A DNA stretch of 64,000 bases from Nonomuraea sp. PA05 (GTDB taxonomy: Bacteria > Actinomycetota > Actinomycetes > Streptosporangiales > Streptosporangiaceae). Location: NCBI RefSeq assembly GCF_008086045.1, contig NZ_VSEY01000001.1, forward strand, positions 124,001 through 188,000, read 5' to 3'. The translations under genes were made by a program, and so were the position numbers. Numbering within the stretch: the first letter of the stretch is position 1; the number at the start of each line of letters is the position of its first letter. Under the pieces are notes generated by a model. The model saw only the letters and a list, made by a program, of their open reading frames with translations, searched no databases and was not told where the DNA came from. This document shows, one piece after another, positions 40,728 through 49,670 of the stretch.

Positions 40728-42311
40728 ATGGCGACCCGCTCGCAGACGGCGGCCGTGCTGCTCGCCGGTGCACTCGCCCTGGCCGCCTGCGGCAGCGGCG
40801 GCGGCACCTCACAGACCCCCGCGGCCTCCGGTGGCGGCGGGAAGACCCTCGTCATCGACACGTCCTTCGACCTCAAGACCGCCGACCCCGGCCGCACGTA
40901 CGAGCCGACCGGCCTCATCGTCGGCAAGGCGGTGTACGAGACGCTGCTCACGTTCGACGGGGCCGACGTGACCAAGCCCGTGCCGGCGCTGGCCGAGTCG
41001 TACGAGCTGTCGGAGGACGGCAAGACGCTGACCCTCAAGCTCAAGCAGGGCGCGACGTTCGCCGACGGCACGCCGCTGACGGCCGACGACGTGGTGTTCT
41101 CGCTGACCCGCGTGCGCGACATGAAGGGCACGCCGTCGTTCCTGCTGGACGGCGTCGAGGTGGCCAAGACCGACGACACGACGATCACGCTGACGTCGAA
41201 GACGGCCAACCCGGCGCTGCCGTTCATCCTGCCGAACCCGGCGCTGGGCATCCTCAACAGCAAGGTCGCCAAGCAGAACGGCGCGACCGCCGACGCCCAG
41301 GACAAGGCCGAGCAGTACCTGAACGCCAACTCCGCCGGCTCGGGGCCGTACACCATCGAGTCGTTCAACGTGAGCAGCCAGGTCACGCTCAAGGCGAACC
41401 CGAAGTACTACGGCACCAAGCCCGCCTACGACAAGGTCGTCATCCGCAACGTCGAGGCCGCCACCCAGAAGCTGAACGTCTCGCGCGGCGACAGCCAGGT
41501 GGCGCTGAACCTGTCGGGCGACCAGGTGACCGGCATGCCCGCCACCATGCAGGTCAAGAAGACCGCCTCGGCGAACGTCATCTTCCTGCTGGCCAACCAG
41601 GACTCCGCGATCAGCAAGACCACGCCGAACGCCAAGTTCGTCGAGGCCGTGCGCAAGGGCGTGGACTACGCGGGGCTGCTGGAGCTGGCCGGCGAGGGCT
41701 CGACCCAGGCGCCGGGCGTGATCCCGTCCCAGATCCTCGGCGCGCTGCCCGCCGACCAGGGGGCCAAGCGGGACGTCGAGGGAGCCAAGGCGGCGCTGGC
41801 CGCCAGCGGCCTGTCCAACCCGACCGTGAAGCTGGAGTACCCGAGCGAGCTGACCGTGAACGGCCTGTCGTTCCAGCCGCTCGCCGAGCGCATCCAGGCC
41901 AACCTCAAGGAGGTCGGCATCACGGTGGACCTGCAGCCCGCGCCCGTCACGACGGCGCTGGACAACTACCGCAACGGCAAGGAGGAGATGGGCCTGTGGT
42001 ACTGGGGCCCCGACTACCCGGACCCGAGCGACTACCTCGCCTTCCTGCCCGGTAAGACCGTCGGCCTGCGGGCCGGCTGGAAGGAGGGCGCGGCCAAGGA
42101 GATCGAGGAGGCGGGCGCCAAGGCCGCCGAGACGATCGGCGACGACGCGCGCAAGACCGCCTACGCCGACGTCCAGACCAAGCTCAACGCCTCCGGCCCG
42201 TTCATCCCGCTGATCCAGCCGAGCCAGAACATCGTGACGGCCGCCTCCGTCACCGGCCTGGAGTACCACCCGGTCTGGACCGTGGACGTCGCCGACCTCG
42301 GCGCGAAGTAG
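40728..42311 (+). CDS. ABC transporter substrate-binding lipoprotein (SBP_bac_5, peptide type)
   Basis: A 527-residue extracytoplasmic binding protein. The signal peptide ends in LALAACG with lipidated C21. The SBP_bac_5 signature YEPTGLIVGKAVYETLLTF and the TLKLKQGATFADGTPLTADD motif are present, as in DppA/OppA and NikA. TTGGAGG precedes the ATG at 40728. It is the first gene of a six-gene importer operon and delivers the ligand (peptide or similar small molecule) to the two permeases. Confidence 0.93.
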   Translation: MATRSQTAAVLLAGALALAACGSGGGTSQTPAASGGGGKTLVIDTSFDLKTADPGRTYEPTGLIVGKAVYETLLTFDGADVTKPVPALAESYELSEDGKTLTLKLKQGATFADGTPLTADDVVFSLTRVRDMKGTPSFLLDGVEVAKTDDTTITLTSKTANPALPFILPNPALGILNSKVAKQNGATADAQDKAEQYLNANSAGSGPYTIESFNVSSQVTLKANPKYYGTKPAYDKVVIRNVEAATQKLNVSRGDSQVALNLSGDQVTGMPATMQVKKTASANVIFLLANQDSAISKTTPNAKFVEAVRKGVDYAGLLELAGEGSTQAPGVIPSQILGALPADQGAKRDVEGAKAALAASGLSNPTVKLEYPSELTVNGLSFQPLAERIQANLKEVGITVDLQPAPVTTALDNYRNGKEEMGLWYWGPDYPDPSDYLAFLPGKTVGLRAGWKEGAAKEIEEAGAKAAETIGDDARKTAYADVQTKLNASGPFIPLIQPSQNIVTAASVTGLEYHPVWTVDVADLGAK

Positions 42312-42323
42312 GGGCGGTCCCAG

Positions 42324-43346
42324 GTGCCTCCGCTCGCGCGGTTCCTCATTCGCCGCGTCCTGCTGGCCGTCCTGATGGCCTGGGGCATCACGCTGGTGAC
42401 GTTCGTCCTGACGAACCTCGTCCCCGGCGACCCCGTCGCCGCCAACCTCGGCCAGCGGGCACTGGGCGACCCGGCCATCGTCGCCCAGTGGCGGGCCGAG
42501 CACGGCCTGGACAAGCCGCTCTGGCAGCAGTACCTGATCCACCTCCAGGGGCTGGTCCAGGGCGACCTGGGCATGAGCCAGCAGAGCCACCGCCCGGTCA
42601 GCCAGGACCTGGCCGAGTTCGTGCCGGCGACTCTGGAGCTGGCGGGCGCGGCGATCCTGGTCTCGCTGGTGCTGGGCGTGGCGTTCGGCGTCGTGGCCGC
42701 GCTGCGCCGCGACCGGCTCTCCGACCACGCGCTGCGGGTGCTGAGCCTGATCGGCATCTCGGTGCCGACGTTCTGGCTGGCGCTGGTCGCGTTCTACGTG
42801 TTCTTCTACCGCCTGCAGATCACCCCCGGCAGCGGCCGGGTGGACGCCGCTCTCGGCGGCGCGCCCGCCGTCACCGGGCTGCAGACGGTGGACGCCGTGC
42901 TGGCCGGCCGCTGGGACATCTTCTCCTCGGCCGTCGGCCACCTCATCACGCCCGCGCTGGTGCTGGCCCTCTACACGATCGGCCTGCTGACGCGCTTCAC
43001 CCGCTCGGCGGTGCTGGAGGTGCTCGGGCAGGACTACGTGCGCGCCGCCCGCGCCAAGGGCCTGCCCGGCAGGACCGTCCTGTTCCGGTACGTGCTGCGC
43101 TCGGCGCTGGTGCCCATCATCACCGTGGCGGGCCTGGCGTTCGGCAGCCTGCTGTCCGGCACCGTCCTGGTCGAGGCGATCTTCGCCTGGCCCGGCATCG
43201 GCCAGTACGCCTACAAGAGCGCCACCACCCTCGACCTGCCCGCCGTCATGGGCGTCGGCCTGGTGGTGGGCATCGTCTACCTCGTCATCAACCTGGTCGT
43301 GGACGTCCTGTACGGCGTCATCGACCCCCGAGTGAGGCTGCAATGA
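42324..43346 (+). CDS. ABC transporter permease (DppB-type)
   Basis: A 340-residue permease with six helices. The N-terminal LARFLIRRVLLAVLMAWGITLVTFVL is typical of DppB/OppB, and the EAA loop DYVRAARAKGLPGRTVLFRYVLRSAL contacts the ATPases. The GTG start at 42324 lies 12 bases after the binding-protein stop. Forms the translocation pore together with the DppC-type subunit. Confidence 0.92.
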   Translation: MPPLARFLIRRVLLAVLMAWGITLVTFVLTNLVPGDPVAANLGQRALGDPAIVAQWRAEHGLDKPLWQQYLIHLQGLVQGDLGMSQQSHRPVSQDLAEFVPATLELAGAAILVSLVLGVAFGVVAALRRDRLSDHALRVLSLIGISVPTFWLALVAFYVFFYRLQITPGSGRVDAALGGAPAVTGLQTVDAVLAGRWDIFSSAVGHLITPALVLALYTIGLLTRFTRSAVLEVLGQDYVRAARAKGLPGRTVLFRYVLRSALVPIITVAGLAFGSLLSGTVLVEAIFAWPGIGQYAYKSATTLDLPAVMGVGLVVGIVYLVINLVVDVLYGVIDPRVRLQ

Positions 43347-44203
43347 CCCGCGTGAGTCTCCTGAAGAGGCTCCCCGAGGCGTGGCGGCAGCCGCTGGCCG
43401 TCGCCGGCGCCGTGCTCGCGCTGCTGTGGCTGGTCGTGGCGCTGGCCGCGCCCTGGCTCGCGCCGCACGACCCGCTCGCCCAGGAGCTGCCCCGCCTCGC
43501 GCCGCCCGGCCCTGGACACTGGTTCGGCACCGACCAGCTCGGCCGCGACATCCTGAGCCGCGTCATGTACGGGGCGCGGGTGTCGATCCCGCTGACGTTG
43601 CTGCTGGTGGTCCTGTCGGTGCTGATCGGCGGCCTGCTCGGCGCGTGCGCCGGATACTTCGGCCGCTGGGTGGACGAGACGATCATGCGGGTGGCGGACC
43701 TGGTGTTCGCGTTCCCGACCGTGATCCTGGCCATGGTGGTGGCCGCCGCGCTCGGCGCCAGCCTGACCAACGCGGTGCTGGCCGTGCTGGTGGTGGCCTG
43801 GCCCGCCTACGCCCGCGTCACGCGCGGGCTGGTGCTGGGGGTGCGCGAGCGGGAGTTCGTGCTGAGCGGGCGGCTGCTGGGCTTCTCCGTGTGGCGTTCG
43901 CTGCGTGTGGACGTGCTGCCGAACATCACGGGCCCCGTGCTGGTGCTGGCCACGCTCGACATCGGCACCGCCCTGCTGCTGCTGTCCGGGCTGTCGTTCC
44001 TCGGCCTGGGCGCCAAGCCGCCGTCCCCCGAGTGGGGGGCGATGGTGGCCTCCGGCGTGGAGGTCTTCGACAGCTGGTGGGTGGCGACGTTCCCGGGGCT
44101 GGCCATCCTGACGGTCGTGCTGGCGTTCAACTTCCTGGGCGACACGCTGCGCGACGCCCTCGACCCCCGCACGGCCCGCGCGATCAAGGAGCGTGCCCTG
44201 TGA
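43343..44203 (+). CDS. ABC transporter permease (DppC-type)
   Basis: A 286-residue permease. It shows the OppC_N-like start and the conserved WFGTDQLGRDILSRVMYGAR, and the EAA loop EREFVLSGRLLGFSVWRSL. ATG at 43343 overlaps the DppB-type stop (ATGA). Confidence 0.92.
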   Translation: MTRVSLLKRLPEAWRQPLAVAGAVLALLWLVVALAAPWLAPHDPLAQELPRLAPPGPGHWFGTDQLGRDILSRVMYGARVSIPLTLLLVVLSVLIGGLLGACAGYFGRWVDETIMRVADLVFAFPTVILAMVVAAALGASLTNAVLAVLVVAWPAYARVTRGLVLGVREREFVLSGRLLGFSVWRSLRVDVLPNITGPVLVLATLDIGTALLLLSGLSFLGLGAKPPSPEWGAMVASGVEVFDSWWVATFPGLAILTVVLAFNFLGDTLRDALDPRTARAIKERAL

Positions 44204-44973
44204 CGCTGGACATCACCGGCCTGCACGTCTCCATCGGCGGCAAGGAGATCCTGCGCGGCGTGGACCTGCGGCTGGCGGCCGGCCGCGTGCACGGCCTGGC
44301 CGGCGAGAGCGGGTCGGGCAAGACGATGACCGGCCTGGCCGCGCTCGGGCTGCTGCCGCACGGCGCCCGCGTGACCGGCTCGATCCGGCTCGGCGAGCGC
44401 GAGCTGCTGACGCTGCCGCCCAAGGAGCTGAACCGGGTGCGCGGCGGCGAGATCGCCATGGTCTTCCAGGACCCGGCCACCAGCCTGCACCCCATGCTGA
44501 CCATCGGCAAGCAGCTCACCGAGCACATGCGCCACCACCTCCGGCTGGGCAAGGCCGAGGCGACGGCGCGGGCCGTGCAACTGCTGGCCAAGGTCCGCAT
44601 CCCCGGGCCGGAGGAGGCGTACGGGCGCTACCCGCATCAGTTCTCCGGCGGCATGCGGCAGCGGATCGCCATCGCCATCGCGCTGGCCTGCTCGCCGAAG
44701 GTGCTCATCGCCGACGAGCCCACGACGGCGCTGGACGTGACCGTGCAGGCCGGCGTGCTGCGGCTGCTGCGCGGCCTGTGCGACGAGCTGGGCCTGGCGG
44801 TGCTGCTGGTCACGCACGACCTGGGCGTCATGTCGGCGGTGGCCGACGAGGTGAGCGTGATGAAGGACGGCCTGGTGGTGGAGTCGGGGCCGCGCGGCCG
44901 GGTGCTGCGCGAGCCCGGGCATGCCTACACGCGCGCCCTGCTGGACTCCCTGCCCGATGCGGAGCTGCGATGA
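44200..44973 (+). CDS. ABC transporter ATP-binding protein (DppD-type)
   Basis: A 257-residue ATPase. Walker A is GESGSGKT, Q-loop FQDPATSLHPM, signature SGGMRQRIAIA, Walker B VLIADEPTTALD, H-loop THDLG. It is short at the C-terminus and lacks the oligopeptide-type cysteine region found in its partner. The GTG start at 44200 overlaps the permease stop (GTGA). Confidence 0.92.
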   Translation: MTLDITGLHVSIGGKEILRGVDLRLAAGRVHGLAGESGSGKTMTGLAALGLLPHGARVTGSIRLGERELLTLPPKELNRVRGGEIAMVFQDPATSLHPMLTIGKQLTEHMRHHLRLGKAEATARAVQLLAKVRIPGPEEAYGRYPHQFSGGMRQRIAIAIALACSPKVLIADEPTTALDVTVQAGVLRLLRGLCDELGLAVLLVTHDLGVMSAVADEVSVMKDGLVVESGPRGRVLREPGHAYTRALLDSLPDAELR

Positions 44974-45881
44974 ACGACCTGCTCACCATCGACGACCTGG
45001 TCGTCGAGCACCGCTCCCCAGGACGTCCCGTCGTGCGGGCCGTGGCCGGGGCCAGCCTCAGCGTGCGGCCAGGCGAGGTCGTCGGGCTCGTCGGCGAGTC
45101 CGGATGCGGCAAGTCGACGCTGGCCCGCGCGGTCTGCGGGCTGAACCCGATCACCGCCGGCTCCATCGACTTCGACGGGCAGCCGGTCACGCCGCTCGGG
45201 CTGCGCCGCCGCAGGCTCACCGGGATCCAGATGGTGTTCCAGGACCCGTACGCGTCGCTGAACCCGCGCCGGCGCGTCGGCGACCAGATCGCCGACGGCC
45301 TGCGCACCGCGGGCGACACCGCCGCGTCCCCCGCCGACCTGCTGGAACGCGTCGGGCTGCCGCGCGACTTCGCCGGACGGCACCCGCACGAGTTCTCCGG
45401 CGGGCAGCGGCAGCGCATCGCCATCGCGCGGGCGCTGGCGGCGCGGCCCCGGCTGCTGATCGGCGACGAGCCGATCTCCGCGCTGGACGCCTCAGCGCAG
45501 GCCCAGGTGGCGCGGCTGATGCGGGACCTCGCGGTCGAGTCGGGGGCCGGGCTGCTGTTCATCAGCCACGACCTGTCGGTGGTGCGGCTGATCGCGGACC
45601 GGATCGCGGTCATGTACCTCGGCAAGATCGTCGAAGTGGGCGACACGGCGGAGGTGTGGGCGAACCCCCGGCACCCGTACACCAGGGCGCTGCTGGCGGC
45701 CATCCCGCAGCCGGACGGGCTCGGGGTGCTGCCGGAGGAACTGCCCGGCGACGTGCCGGACCCGGCCAGCCCGCCGTCCGGCTGCCGGTTCAGCCCGCGC
45801 TGCCCGCTGGTGATGGACGTGTGCCGCGACAAGGAACCGGACTTCGGGCCGGTCGCCTGCTGGCTGCACGAGCCGCAGTGA
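44970..45881 (+). CDS. ABC transporter ATP-binding protein (DppF-type)
   Basis: A 303-residue ATPase. Walker A is GESGCGKST, Q-loop FQDPYASLNPR, signature SGGQRQRIAIA, Walker B LLIGDEPISALD. The C-terminal oligopeptide-transporter domain carries a cysteine motif (GCRFSPRCPLVMDVC) that in Dpp/Opp ATPases binds an Fe-S cluster. ATG at 44970 overlaps the DppD-type stop. Confidence 0.92.
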   Translation: MNDLLTIDDLVVEHRSPGRPVVRAVAGASLSVRPGEVVGLVGESGCGKSTLARAVCGLNPITAGSIDFDGQPVTPLGLRRRRLTGIQMVFQDPYASLNPRRRVGDQIADGLRTAGDTAASPADLLERVGLPRDFAGRHPHEFSGGQRQRIAIARALAARPRLLIGDEPISALDASAQAQVARLMRDLAVESGAGLLFISHDLSVVRLIADRIAVMYLGKIVEVGDTAEVWANPRHPYTRALLAAIPQPDGLGVLPEELPGDVPDPASPPSGCRFSPRCPLVMDVCRDKEPDFGPVACWLHEPQ

Positions 45882-46897
45882 ACCCCCGGCCCCCCGCCAC
45901 CCCCGACCCGGCGTTCGCGCCCGGGGCGGTGGCTGCGGCGCGGGTCGCGGGGGCGCGGGCGGCCATGGTGGAGGCCGGGATCGACGCGCTCGTGCTGCGG
46001 CCGTCGCCCGACTTCCGCTTCCTCGGCGGCGCGCAAGGGCCGTTCCTCGTCCTCACCCAGGACGGCCTGGCCGAGACCGCGGACCCGGCCGCGCTGGTGC
46101 CGCAGGAGGCGCGGCGGGTCGGGGTGGACCCCGAGATGCGGGTGCGCGAGCTGTTCGGGCTGGCGATCGAGGCCGAGCTGGTCCCCGCCACCCCCGTGCT
46201 CGCCCCGCTGCGCCTGCGCAAGGAACCGTACGAGGTCGAGGCACTGCGGCGCGCCGTCGCGGCGGCGGAAGGCGTGCTGGAACGGGTGCCGGAGCTGGCC
46301 TGGTTCGGGGAGAGCGAGCGGGCGATGGCCGCGCGGCTGCGCCCGCTGCTGCTGGAGTCCGGGTGCGAGGAGCTGCTGTCGCTGCGCGTCGCCGCCGGCG
46401 AGCACACCGCGCGGCCCGCGCACCTGCCCACGCGACGCGTGATCAACCCGGGGGACGCGCTGGGCGTGTCGGTGTGCGGCCGGTGGGACGGCTACTGCGC
46501 GGAGGCGGCCCGCGTCTTCGTGGTGGCCGAGCCGCCGGAGGACTTCGAGGCCATGTACTCGGTGGTGCTCGCCGCCCACCGGGCGGGCCTGGCGGCGCTG
46601 CGGCCCGGCGTCCCGGCCGGCGAGGTCGCCAGGGCGGTGGCCGAGGTGATCGACGGCAGCGGGTACGGGCGGTTCGCCGCGGCGCGCACCGGCCGGGGCG
46701 TCGGCCTCGGGCCGGACGAAGGGCCTCGGCCGGGCGAGGACACGCCGCTGGAGCCCGGGATGACGTTCTGCCTGGAGCCCGCCATCCACGTGCCGGACCT
46801 GTTCGGGGCCAGGGTGGCGGACGTCGTGCTGTGCGCGGAGGACGGCGCGCTGCCGCTCGGCACGGCCCCGCACACCCTGCACGTCCTCGACCGCTGA
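45878..46897 (+). CDS. M24-fold (pita-bread) protein lacking metal ligands
   Basis: A 339-residue protein with a creatinase-like N-domain (PDFRFLGGAQGPFLVL) and an M24 C-domain (LRLRKEPYEVEALRRAVAAA). The five metal ligands of M24 peptidases are mostly replaced: the first Asp motif (liDvG) is GVSVCG, the second reads YCAEAARVF, and the His of GHGxGL is Arg (GRGVGLGPDEGP); only the Glu in MTFCLEPAI remains. Creatinase has the same fold without metal, so this may be a metal-free amidinohydrolase-like enzyme or a pseudoenzyme. GTG start overlaps the ATPase stop, tying it to the importer. Confidence 0.82.
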   Translation: MNPRPPATPDPAFAPGAVAAARVAGARAAMVEAGIDALVLRPSPDFRFLGGAQGPFLVLTQDGLAETADPAALVPQEARRVGVDPEMRVRELFGLAIEAELVPATPVLAPLRLRKEPYEVEALRRAVAAAEGVLERVPELAWFGESERAMAARLRPLLLESGCEELLSLRVAAGEHTARPAHLPTRRVINPGDALGVSVCGRWDGYCAEAARVFVVAEPPEDFEAMYSVVLAAHRAGLAALRPGVPAGEVARAVAEVIDGSGYGRFAAARTGRGVGLGPDEGPRPGEDTPLEPGMTFCLEPAIHVPDLFGARVADVVLCAEDGALPLGTAPHTLHVLDR

Positions 46898-47069
46898 GCG
46901 CCACCTCGCCGGGCACACGGATGATCATGGTCTGCCGGGACGTGCGCGCCGTACCCCTCAGGGGTGAGTGCGCGGCTCCATCCAGGGGGTGATGCGTGTG
47001 GCGGCGGGCCGCTGTCAGAGTCGGGGGCAGGCGGTCGCCGGGCCGCCCCGATCCGGAAGGACTCCAGCA

Positions 47070-48353
47070 GTGTCATCGAGACACAGCAGGGTGGTGCGGG
47101 GTTCGGCGGTGATCGCGGGCCTCGCGCTCGCGAGCGGGCTCACCGCCACCGCTCCCGCCGTTGCGGCGGATCAGGCCAAGCTCACCGCGCCGCCCCTGAC
47201 CGGCCAGTACGACGTCGGCACCACCGACCTCCACCTCATCGACCAGTCCCGCCCCGACCCGTGGAAACCGGAACGGCGCAGGGAAGTCATGGTCACCGTC
47301 ACCTACCCGGCCGGCCGGTCCGCGGCAGGCCCGCGGGCGCCGTGGCTCACCCCCGGCATGAGCGCCGTCGTCGACCAGGCGCTGGCGGGCGACGACTACC
47401 TCGCTCTCCCGCCCGGCTCCATCGACTGGGCGTCGGCGAAGCGCAGGGCCGCGACCGGCGTCCCCGTGGCGCACGGCGCGCCGAAGCCGGTCGCGCTCTT
47501 CTCTCCCGGCTTCGGCTTCCCGCGCGAGATGTACACGGCGATCATCGACGACCTGGCGAGCCACGGCTACGTGGTCGCCTCGCTCTCGCACACCTACGAG
47601 AGCGCGGCGGTCGAGTTCCCCGGCGGGCGGCTCGAACTCGCGGTGTCCGAGGGTGAAGGCCCCGAGCTGGCGAAGGCGCTCGACGCCCGGGTCGCCGACA
47701 CCCGGTTCGTCCTCGACCAGCTCACGAAGCTGACCAGGGGCGAGAACCCCGACGCGGGGAAGCGTCCGCTGCCCCGCGGGCTCGGCCGGTCGCTCGACCT
47801 GTCCAGGGTGGGCGCCTACGGGCACTCCTCCGGCGGGTTCACCGCGGGCGAGACGATGGTCCACGACCGCCGCGTCGACGCCGGGGTCAACCTGGACGGC
47901 GCGATGGCCACCGCGATCGGCTACCCGCCGGGCACCCCCTACGTCCCGGGCGAGGTCACGAAGCGCGGCCTGGACAGGCCGTTCCTCCTGATGGGCGCCG
48001 AAGGCGTGGACGCGAACGGGAACCTGCTCGAGCACACGCACCGCAACCCCGCGTTCGACCGGAGCTGGGCGGACTTCTGGGCCGTCCAGCGAGGCTGGAA
48101 GCGGGATCTGTTCCTGCGCGGCGGCAGCACCCACCTGGCCTACAGCGACCTGCAGATCATCGTGCCGCAACTCGGCGCGCGGGTGGCGCGGGACAAGCGT
48201 GAGGCGCTCATCGGCACCATCGATCCCCGTCGCTCGCTGGCCGCGCAACGGGACTACCTCGGCGCGTTCTTCGACCTGCACCTCCGCGGCCGGGACCGGC
48301 ACCTGTTCGACGGCGAGTCCCCGCGGCACCCGGACATCGACTTCATCGACTAG
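47070..48353 (+). CDS. Secreted alpha/beta hydrolase (PAF-acetylhydrolase/lipase-like)
   Basis: A 427-residue secreted hydrolase. The signal peptide ends near PAVAADQ. The core has PVALFSPGFGFPREMYTAII (oxyanion strand), the nucleophile elbow AYGHSSGGFTAGE, and a late HLAYSDLQ that can supply the catalytic His. It resembles platelet-activating-factor acetylhydrolase-type esterases of actinomycetes. The GTG at 47070 is chosen because the signal peptide follows it directly and AAGGA lies upstream. Confidence 0.82.
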   Translation: MSSRHSRVVRGSAVIAGLALASGLTATAPAVAADQAKLTAPPLTGQYDVGTTDLHLIDQSRPDPWKPERRREVMVTVTYPAGRSAAGPRAPWLTPGMSAVVDQALAGDDYLALPPGSIDWASAKRRAATGVPVAHGAPKPVALFSPGFGFPREMYTAIIDDLASHGYVVASLSHTYESAAVEFPGGRLELAVSEGEGPELAKALDARVADTRFVLDQLTKLTRGENPDAGKRPLPRGLGRSLDLSRVGAYGHSSGGFTAGETMVHDRRVDAGVNLDGAMATAIGYPPGTPYVPGEVTKRGLDRPFLLMGAEGVDANGNLLEHTHRNPAFDRSWADFWAVQRGWKRDLFLRGGSTHLAYSDLQIIVPQLGARVARDKREALIGTIDPRRSLAAQRDYLGAFFDLHLRGRDRHLFDGESPRHPDIDFID

Positions 48354-48451
48354 CGGCTCCCCGGGTCCCCGGCGGGAGGTCGCGGCCGTGTCAGCGGCCG
48401 CGTCAGCCCGACATGGGCCGGGCATCAGAGCGGTCCGCGATCGTAACGGCC

Positions 48452-48808
48452 ATGAACGGACCAGTGATCGCGGCCACGGCGTCGCGGAAGGCGTACGCGG
48501 ACAAGATCGTCCTGGATGGCCTCGGCCTCCGCCACCCGATGCGGAGCGCGCCGGCCCAGTTCAACGCCCTGCTCGGCGGCCTGATCGCCATCGGCCTCGT
48601 CATCGGGCTCGTGCCGGCGGGGCGGAAGGGCCCGGAGGTGCGGCAGCTGACGCGGAACCAGTCGCTCACCCCGCTCATCGAGACCCTGCGCGGCCTGCTG
48701 ACCGGCCCGCCGTCGGCGGGCCCTGTCATCATGGCGATCGCCGGGTGCGCGGTGCTCTCGGTGATCGGCTACCTGTGGGTCCGCGGGCTGTTCACGAAGC
48801 GGGGATGA
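48452..48808 (+). pseudogene. In-frame deletion fusion of an ABC exporter ATPase and its permease
   Basis: A 118-residue frame. Residues 1-30 (PVIAATASRKAYADKIVLDG) are the start of a DrrA-type ATPase, before Walker A. From about residue 33 the sequence is that of the end of an ABC-2 permease: FNALLGGLIAIGLVIGLVPA, RNQSLTPLIETLRGLLTGPP, then a last helix and WVRGLFTKRG. About 1.5 kb encoding the ATPase body and most of the permease is missing, yet the frame is preserved. Confidence 0.72.
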
Positions 48809-48883
48809 GCTCGGCCGGGTTGGTGCTCCGGGGCCGGATCATGGCGGACCTGTACTCCTGACTGTGAAGGAGCAGCCGGTCGC

Positions 48884-48906
48884 GGGCCGGGGCGACGCAC
48901 CGGCCC
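48884..48906 (-). terminator. Stem-loop after the amino-acid ABC ATPase
   Basis: Arms GGGCCGG (48884-48890) and CCGGCCC (48900-48906) enclose a 9-base loop, about 18 bases after the ATPase stop at 48924 on the minus strand. No U-tract. Confidence 0.45.
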
Positions 48907-48923
48907 AGCCGAACGCCCCGCCG

Positions 48924-49670
48924 TCACAGGCGTCCGGCTTGGGATACCTTGCGCAGGAAGTCGCGGGTGCGCTGCTCGGCGGGGTCGTCGAAGATCTGAG
49001 CCGGCGGCCCCTGCTCCAGAATGCCGCCGCCGTGCAGGAAGCACACCCGGCCGGAGATCTCGCGGGCGAACCCCATCTCGTGGGTGGTGAGCAGCATGGT
49101 CATCCCGCTCTCCGCGAGGTCCTGGACGATATTGAGCACCTCGATGACCAGCTCGGGGTCGAGCGCGGAGGTGATCTCGTCCAGCAGGAGGATCCGGGGG
49201 CTCATCAGCATCGTCCGGGCGATCGCCGCACGCTGCTGCTGGCCGCCGGACATCTGGTCGGGGTAGGAGCCGGCCTTGTCGGCCAGCCCGACCCTGCCGA
49301 GCATGGCCATGGCCCGCTCCCGGGCCTCCTCCTTGGTGCACAGACCGGTCTTCACCGGTGCGAGGACGGCGTTCTGCAGGACGGTCATGTGCGGGAAGAG
49401 GTTGTAGGACTGGAAGACCATGCCGACCTGCCGCCGGAGCCGGACCAGGTCGACGCCGGGCCCGGACACCACATCGCCGTCCACGGCGATCTCGCCGCCG
49501 TCGATGCTCTCCAGGCCGTTGACGCACCGCAGCAGCGTGGACTTGCCGCACCCGGAGGCACCGATCAGGCTGATCACCTCGTGCGCCGCGACGTCCAGGT
49601 CGATGCCGCGCAGCACCGTGTGGTCGCCGTAGGACTTGGTGACGCCGCGCAACTCGATGAGAGGGCTCAT
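48924..49670 (-). CDS. Amino-acid ABC transporter ATP-binding protein (GlnQ-type)
   Basis: A 248-residue ATPase of the polar amino-acid (PAAT) group: Walker A GASGCGKST, Q-loop MVFQSYNLFPHMTVLQNAVL, signature MSGGQQQRAAIARTML, Walker B ILLLDEITSALD, H-loop TTHEMGFAREI. The usual DEPTSALD is DEITSALD here. ATG at 49670 overlaps the permease stop (49667-49670). Confidence 0.92.
   Translation of the reverse strand: MSPLIELRGVTKSYGDHTVLRGIDLDVAAHEVISLIGASGCGKSTLLRCVNGLESIDGGEIAVDGDVVSGPGVDLVRLRRQVGMVFQSYNLFPHMTVLQNAVLAPVKTGLCTKEEARERAMAMLGRVGLADKAGSYPDQMSGGQQQRAAIARTMLMSPRILLLDEITSALDPELVIEVLNIVQDLAESGMTMLLTTHEMGFAREISGRVCFLHGGGILEQGPPAQIFDDPAEQRTRDFLRKVSQAGRL

Noticed and set aside
40809..43343. 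An 844-codon minus-strand frame opposite the peptide ABC genes
   Set aside because: It is a GC-bias shadow of the binding protein and permease genes, rich in His, Gln, Val and Gly with no domain.
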